Source: Methanotrichaceae archaeon (GTDB lineage: Archaea > Halobacteriota > Methanosarcinia > Methanotrichales > Methanotrichaceae). Taken from it: DNA of 9,557 nt. Below the pieces are notes generated by a model. The model had not been told where the DNA came from and made no database searches. It saw nothing but the letters and a program-made list of their open reading frames with translations. The DNA is taken from contig DUKF01000229.1 in assembly GCA_013329455.1 (NCBI GenBank), forward strand, positions 1 through 9,557, given 5' to 3'. Numbering within the stretch: position 1 is the stretch's first letter; each line of letters starts with the position of its first letter. The translations under genes and the position numbers were made by a program. Of this stretch, positions 6,141 through 9,557 are shown piece after piece.

Positions 6141-6716
6141 ATGAAAGTCGTGGCATTCAACGGGAGCGCCCGAAAGGACGGGAACACCGCCATCCTTGTT
6201 GAGAGGGTGGCTGAAGAGCTGGAGAAAGAGGGGATCGAGACCGAGCACGTGCAGCTTTCAGGCGAGAAGATTCGGGGATGCACCGCCTGCCTGGGCTGCA
6301 TTGCGAATAAAGACAAACGCTGCACCATCGAGGACGACGTCGTCAACGACTGCATAAAAAAGATGGTCGAGGCCGACGGGATCATTTTGGCGTCGCCGAC
6401 CTACTTCGCCGACATCTCGACCGAGATGAAGGCCCTGATCGACCGGGCAGGGTTTGTCGCTCGGGCAAACGATGAAATGTTCAGGCGGAAGGTCGGGGCG
6501 GCGGTCGTCGCGGTCAGGAGGGCGGGCGCGATCCACGCCTTCGACTCGATAAACCACTTCTTCTTCATCAGCCAGATGATCGTTCCGGGATCGAACTACT
6601 GGAACATGGGACTCGGCCTTGCGAAAGGGGACGTGTTAGAGGACGAGGAGGGCCTGGAGACGATGAGGGTTCTCGGCCAGAACATGGCGTGGCTGTTGAA
6701 GAAGATGAACCGTTAA
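6141..6716 (+). CDS. Iron-sulfur flavoprotein, Isf-like (flavodoxin/NADPH-dependent FMN reductase family)
   Basis: The 191-residue protein has the flavodoxin-like fold. [15 protein letters not shown] (3-17) forms the first strand and the FMN phosphate loop, and [19 protein letters not shown] (84-102) is the second flavin-binding signature. A compact cysteine motif C47-x2-C50-x2-C53-x7-C61 matches that of archaeal Isf, where such cysteines hold a 4Fe-4S cluster next to FMN. Isf proteins pass electrons, and roles in handling O2 or peroxide and as partners of ferredoxin have been proposed for methanogens. The length is typical. The start has a good Shine-Dalgarno. The gene follows the helicase in the same direction but has the composition of the housekeeping genes. 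It is convergent with polB, with 58 bp between the stops. The physiological partner cannot be read from the sequence. Confidence 0.87.
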   Translation: MKVVAFNGSARKDGNTAILVERVAEELEKEGIETEHVQLSGEKIRGCTACLGCIANKDKRCTIEDDVVNDCIKKMVEADGIILASPTYFADISTEMKALIDRAGFVARANDEMFRRKVGAAVVAVRRAGAIHAFDSINHFFFISQMIVPGSNYWNMGLGLAKGDVLEDEEGLETMRVLGQNMAWLLKKMNR

Positions 6717-6733
6717 GAGAGCCGTTAAGAAAG
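6710..6733 (+). repeat. Short tandem duplication at the end of the flavoprotein gene
   Basis: CCGTTAAGAGAG (6710-6721) is followed directly by CCGTTAAGAAAG (6722-6733), two 12-base copies with one mismatch. The first copy contains the TAA stop. It looks like a small slippage duplication with no evident function. Confidence 0.5.
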
Positions 6734-6774
6734 AAGAGTCGGAAATACAATCGGAAAGACGGCAGCTTTGTCGA

Positions 6775-9495
6775 TCAGAAGTCGAAGAGGGACTTTTGAT
6801 CCGCGTTCTCGCCGGGTGCTTCGGCCGATGACGAGGTCTGCCCCTTAGCATCCCTCGCCTTGAAGGGCTCAAGGTTGAAGAGCCTCTGCTGCTCGGGGCA
6901 ATGGACGAGCTGCTCTCTCGACACGCCGAAGGTCGAGAGGAGGCGGAGGAGCGGCGGGAGGGTCTGCTTTTCGATGTAGTAGTCGGTATCGATCTTAAGG
7001 CCGTTTTCGAGGACGTACTGCGGGTCCTCGGCCCGGTCGACGAAGAGCCCCCTGCCGCGGATGATGACGAAGGGCACCCGGTCGCCCACCGAGGGGACAC
7101 GGTCACCTCTCGCCCTCATCTTCTCGGAGAGCTGGACGTGAGGTTGCTTGTTCTTGTAGGACGAGGCGCTCTTGGTGTACCGCCTCGTGAGGATCAGGTC
7201 TTCGAGAATCTCCGGGTCCTCTTGGAGGTCGAGCCTCTGGAGGCGGTCGATCGCAGACTTTGCGAGTTCCACCGCCTCATCGACCTTTCCCTCCTGGAGG
7301 ACCAGCTCTAGACACCGGTTCAGGGTCTTGGACGTCAGCTCGCACCAGTCACGCCTCACCGTCTCCATCCCGCGAACTTTGATCTTGTCGCGCCACTCCT
7401 CGCCGACCTTCTCGAAGACCCAGAGGGCGTACCTCTTCTTGACGAGGAATAGGCCTCTGCGAGCGAAGGCCTCGAAGACCAGCTCCATCGGCGGCGGCAG
7501 GCGGGAGGTCACCGTCTTTGCGATCTTCTTTCCCACAAGCTCCGCCTCCTCGAGGGTGGGCTTGGCACCGAGCTCGCCGTGGGGCTGAAGCCTTATGAAG
7601 ACGCTGTCGGTATCGCCGTAAACGACGGACAGGTCGAACCGCTTGAAGGATTCGGCGCCGGTGCTGGGAAACGAGTCGCCCGCAGTCTCTCGCATCTCGT
7701 CGGGCAGGAGTGCTTCGCCCTCTTTTACGTAGATCGAGCTGATCTCCTCCACCATGTTTTTGGTGTTCAGTATGTTGGACCGCCCGAAGCTCGTTACGGC
7801 GTTGGCCAGAGGCAGGCTGTAGAGCCTCGCCCTCGCGTAGCCCGAATAGCCGTAAAAGGAGTTGAGGAGGATCTTGAGGGCGTACTGCTGGGCGTCAAGA
7901 AGGGTCCGCTCCTCGTCGCTGGCGGTCCTCATCTGGCGTTTGATCTCGGTCCTCTGGGCCAGAAGGTCGTGAAGGACCCCAGGCACGATCCCCGGCGAGA
8001 TCGAAGAATCGACGAACTCGCCACCAGATGGAGACTTCACCACCTCCTCCGACGGGGGCCGCTCGTCGGTGACGACCGTCGAGTAGCAGAGGTTGTGGGC
8101 CATCATTATCGAGGGGTAAAGGGACCTGTAATCGAGGATCACCACATCCTCCACAAGCCCCTTCTTCGGATCGAGGACCGCGCCCCCCTTCAGCTCGAAA
8201 CTCTGGGCGGCTCTTGTCTGGGAGAGGTCTGCATTGGGCTTCGGGGGTATGACCCTCTTACGCCCCTGGAACTTTCGAAAGAGAAAGTTTTCGACCATCC
8301 CGGTCTGGCCGCCGTTGATCACGTCCTGGAGGAGCGTGCCGCTCGTCTGGGCGAGGGCGATGTACTTGTCCAGGAGCTTCAGGTCGAGGAGGAGGTGGAG
8401 CGCGAGATACGAGTCGCGGCGGGAGTAGCTGACGAGCCTTGCGAAATCCTCGCCCTCGCTCGCCCAGAGCCCCTCCATCTCCTTGGGCTCGACGTCGTGC
8501 TTCTCGACCCCCAATAGCTCGAGGCTGGCGTTTCTGAGTGTGTACCGCTTGAGGCTGAACGACGACCTCACCAGGGGCAAAAGGTCGACGACGATCCTCC
8601 CCGTGATCTCGACCCTCGTCTGGTTCACGATCTTTCTCACGCGCCAGTAGCCACCATCTCGCCCAACCCTTGCCTTGAGGTTCAGCCTCTTCATCCTCTC
8701 TTCCAGGTATGGAAAGTCGAACTCGTTGGAGTTGTAACCCGCGACAACGTCGGGATCGTAATCCTTGATGATCTCGATGAACCTGGTGAGCATCTCCCTT
8801 TCGTCTTTGCAGACCAAAACGTCTCCTCTAGGACAGTCTACCTCTCTTCCGACGAGGACGAGGTCTTCTTGGCCTTTGTAAGGAGGATAAAATCCCAGGC
8901 TCAACATGATGACCGGCGAGGTCTCGGGGTTTGGCATCGCCCCGTTGAGGGGGAGGCACTCTATGTCGAAGGCCATATGGCGGAGCGGGGCGTTGGCCCT
9001 GGATTTCTGGCCCTCGCCGCCGCCCTCGGCTGGAAATAGAGGCTTGAGCGACTCGAAGGGTAAGGGGTTCCTGGTCAGGGGCTCCTCGACTTTCACCCAC
9101 CTCATCCCGCCCAGGTCTTGGTCGATGAGAAATCGGTTTTTGAAGAGGATGTCGGTCTCGTAGACCTCTTTGACGCCGGGAACGTTGAGGACGCTCTCCC
9201 TGAAAATTCTGACGGACTTCGGGTCCTTGGCGATGACCTTGAGCATCTTGCGTGGCTTTTCCTGGTAGCCGACGGGCCTGAACCTCTCCACCACCTCGGC
9301 CTCCAGATCCATGGCCCTGATGCCATCGATCGCCTCCTCCACCCTGCCCTCGTCCACTCTCGCATAGAAGTAGGGCCGAAATCCCGACGCCTTGCAGGTC
9401 ACCGGCTCGCTCTCGGGGTTTGTTCCGAAGAGCTGGACGACTGGATATCCCTCGCCATCGTAGACGTAATTGGCGTCCAGGATCTGGAAGATCAT
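6775..9495 (-). CDS. polB: Family B replicative DNA polymerase with 3'-5' exonuclease and C-terminal PIP motif
   Basis: Euryarchaeal PolB copies chromosomal DNA and proofreads through an N-terminal exonuclease. In the 906-residue form, Exo I is FDIE (176-179), Exo II NSNEFD (255-260) and Exo III YSRRD (357-361). Polymerase motif A is DYRSLYPSI (455-463), motif B KILLNSFYG (541-549) and motif C YGDTDS (626-631), with KKRY at 686-689. All catalytic acids are present and no intein interrupts them. The last residues QKSLFDF (900-906) form a likely PCNA-interacting motif after a Ser/Ala/Gly-rich linker. The protein is longer than the roughly 775 residues of Thermococcus-type enzymes, partly through a Gly-rich stretch before Exo I (about 150-170) and the tail. 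I prefer the ATG at 9495 (MIFQILDANYVYD), which matches the family N-terminus and sits at leaderless distance from a TATA box; a TTG at 9513 would add six residues. Confidence 0.95.
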   Translation of the reverse strand: MIFQILDANYVYDGEGYPVVQLFGTNPESEPVTCKASGFRPYFYARVDEGRVEEAIDGIRAMDLEAEVVERFRPVGYQEKPRKMLKVIAKDPKSVRIFRESVLNVPGVKEVYETDILFKNRFLIDQDLGGMRWVKVEEPLTRNPLPFESLKPLFPAEGGGEGQKSRANAPLRHMAFDIECLPLNGAMPNPETSPVIMLSLGFYPPYKGQEDLVLVGREVDCPRGDVLVCKDEREMLTRFIEIIKDYDPDVVAGYNSNEFDFPYLEERMKRLNLKARVGRDGGYWRVRKIVNQTRVEITGRIVVDLLPLVRSSFSLKRYTLRNASLELLGVEKHDVEPKEMEGLWASEGEDFARLVSYSRRDSYLALHLLLDLKLLDKYIALAQTSGTLLQDVINGGQTGMVENFLFRKFQGRKRVIPPKPNADLSQTRAAQSFELKGGAVLDPKKGLVEDVVILDYRSLYPSIMMAHNLCYSTVVTDERPPSEEVVKSPSGGEFVDSSISPGIVPGVLHDLLAQRTEIKRQMRTASDEERTLLDAQQYALKILLNSFYGYSGYARARLYSLPLANAVTSFGRSNILNTKNMVEEISSIYVKEGEALLPDEMRETAGDSFPSTGAESFKRFDLSVVYGDTDSVFIRLQPHGELGAKPTLEEAELVGKKIAKTVTSRLPPPMELVFEAFARRGLFLVKKRYALWVFEKVGEEWRDKIKVRGMETVRRDWCELTSKTLNRCLELVLQEGKVDEAVELAKSAIDRLQRLDLQEDPEILEDLILTRRYTKSASSYKNKQPHVQLSEKMRARGDRVPSVGDRVPFVIIRGRGLFVDRAEDPQYVLENGLKIDTDYYIEKQTLPPLLRLLSTFGVSREQLVHCPEQQRLFNLEPFKARDAKGQTSSSAEAPGENADQKSLFDF

Positions 9496-9520
9496 CGTCG
9501 GAGATAGGCTCAAGGATCGT

Positions 9521-9532
9521 CTTATAGTTTGT
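9521..9532 (-). promoter_or_regulatory. Putative TATA promoter of polB
   Basis: On the minus strand ACAAACTATAAG places a TATA-like core (CTATAA, 9527 to 9522) with its centre about 30 bases upstream of the ATG at 9495. Transcription would start within a few bases of that ATG, which fits the lack of a Shine-Dalgarno and argues against the TTG at 9513. Confidence 0.42.
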
Positions 9533-9557
9533 TATGTAGAAGGTGTGAGAAATTCGA

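Noticed and set aside
7579..8517. 312-residue open frame on the + strand
   Set aside because: It is antisense to polB motifs A-C; long antisense frames are expected in GC-rich genes.
6775..9495. Intein in the polymerase
   Set aside because: Motifs A, B and C are intact and closely spaced as in intein-free enzymes; the extra length is in the pre-exonuclease stretch and the tail.
1..9557. CRISPR array, tRNA, rRNA, insertion sequence or attachment site
   Set aside because: No regularly spaced repeats, cloverleaf, rRNA segment, transposase or integrase motif, or flanking direct repeat was found on either strand by eye.

Overview
The window most likely comes from a methanogenic euryarchaeon with a GC-rich genome. 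Four features point there: a euryarchaeal family B DNA polymerase, a DUF166 protein (a mainly archaeal family), a CbiA/CfbB-type a,c-diamide synthase of coenzyme F430 or cobamide synthesis, and a flavoprotein with the compact cysteine motif known from Methanosarcina Isf. A Methanotrichaceae-like (Methanothrix/Methanosaeta) host would fit, but that is an inference without any database search.

Layout, left to right. The 5' part of a class I fumarase alpha-subunit gene leaves the window at base 1 (minus strand). It overlaps by four bases the DUF166 gene that precedes it in the same minus-strand operon. A 93-bp divergent promoter region separates DUF166 from cfbB/cbiA, which runs rightward and ends at a hairpin plus oligo-T terminator. 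Next comes a visibly AT-richer block. It holds a minus-strand gene for a small four-helix membrane protein, a 144-bp divergent promoter region with a matched pair of operator-like repeats, and a 934-residue protein joining an SF2 helicase, an HNH nuclease and an Ada-like zinc module. An Isf-like iron-sulfur flavoprotein gene follows 45 bp later. The last gene is polB, on the minus strand and convergent with the flavoprotein gene, with a PCNA-binding motif at its C-terminus.

The outer genes look like ordinary chromosomal housekeeping genes (carbon metabolism, tetrapyrrole amidation, replication, redox). The centre (about 2586-6095) looks accessory. The helicase-HNH-zinc protein is the best candidate for something little described, for example a single-gene DNA-targeting or defence nuclease. 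It shares with the divergent membrane-protein gene a 14-base motif placed just after each putative TATA box, so the two may be regulated together. No methyltransferase, transposase, integrase, CRISPR array, tRNA or rRNA was seen. No gap between genes exceeds 300 bases.
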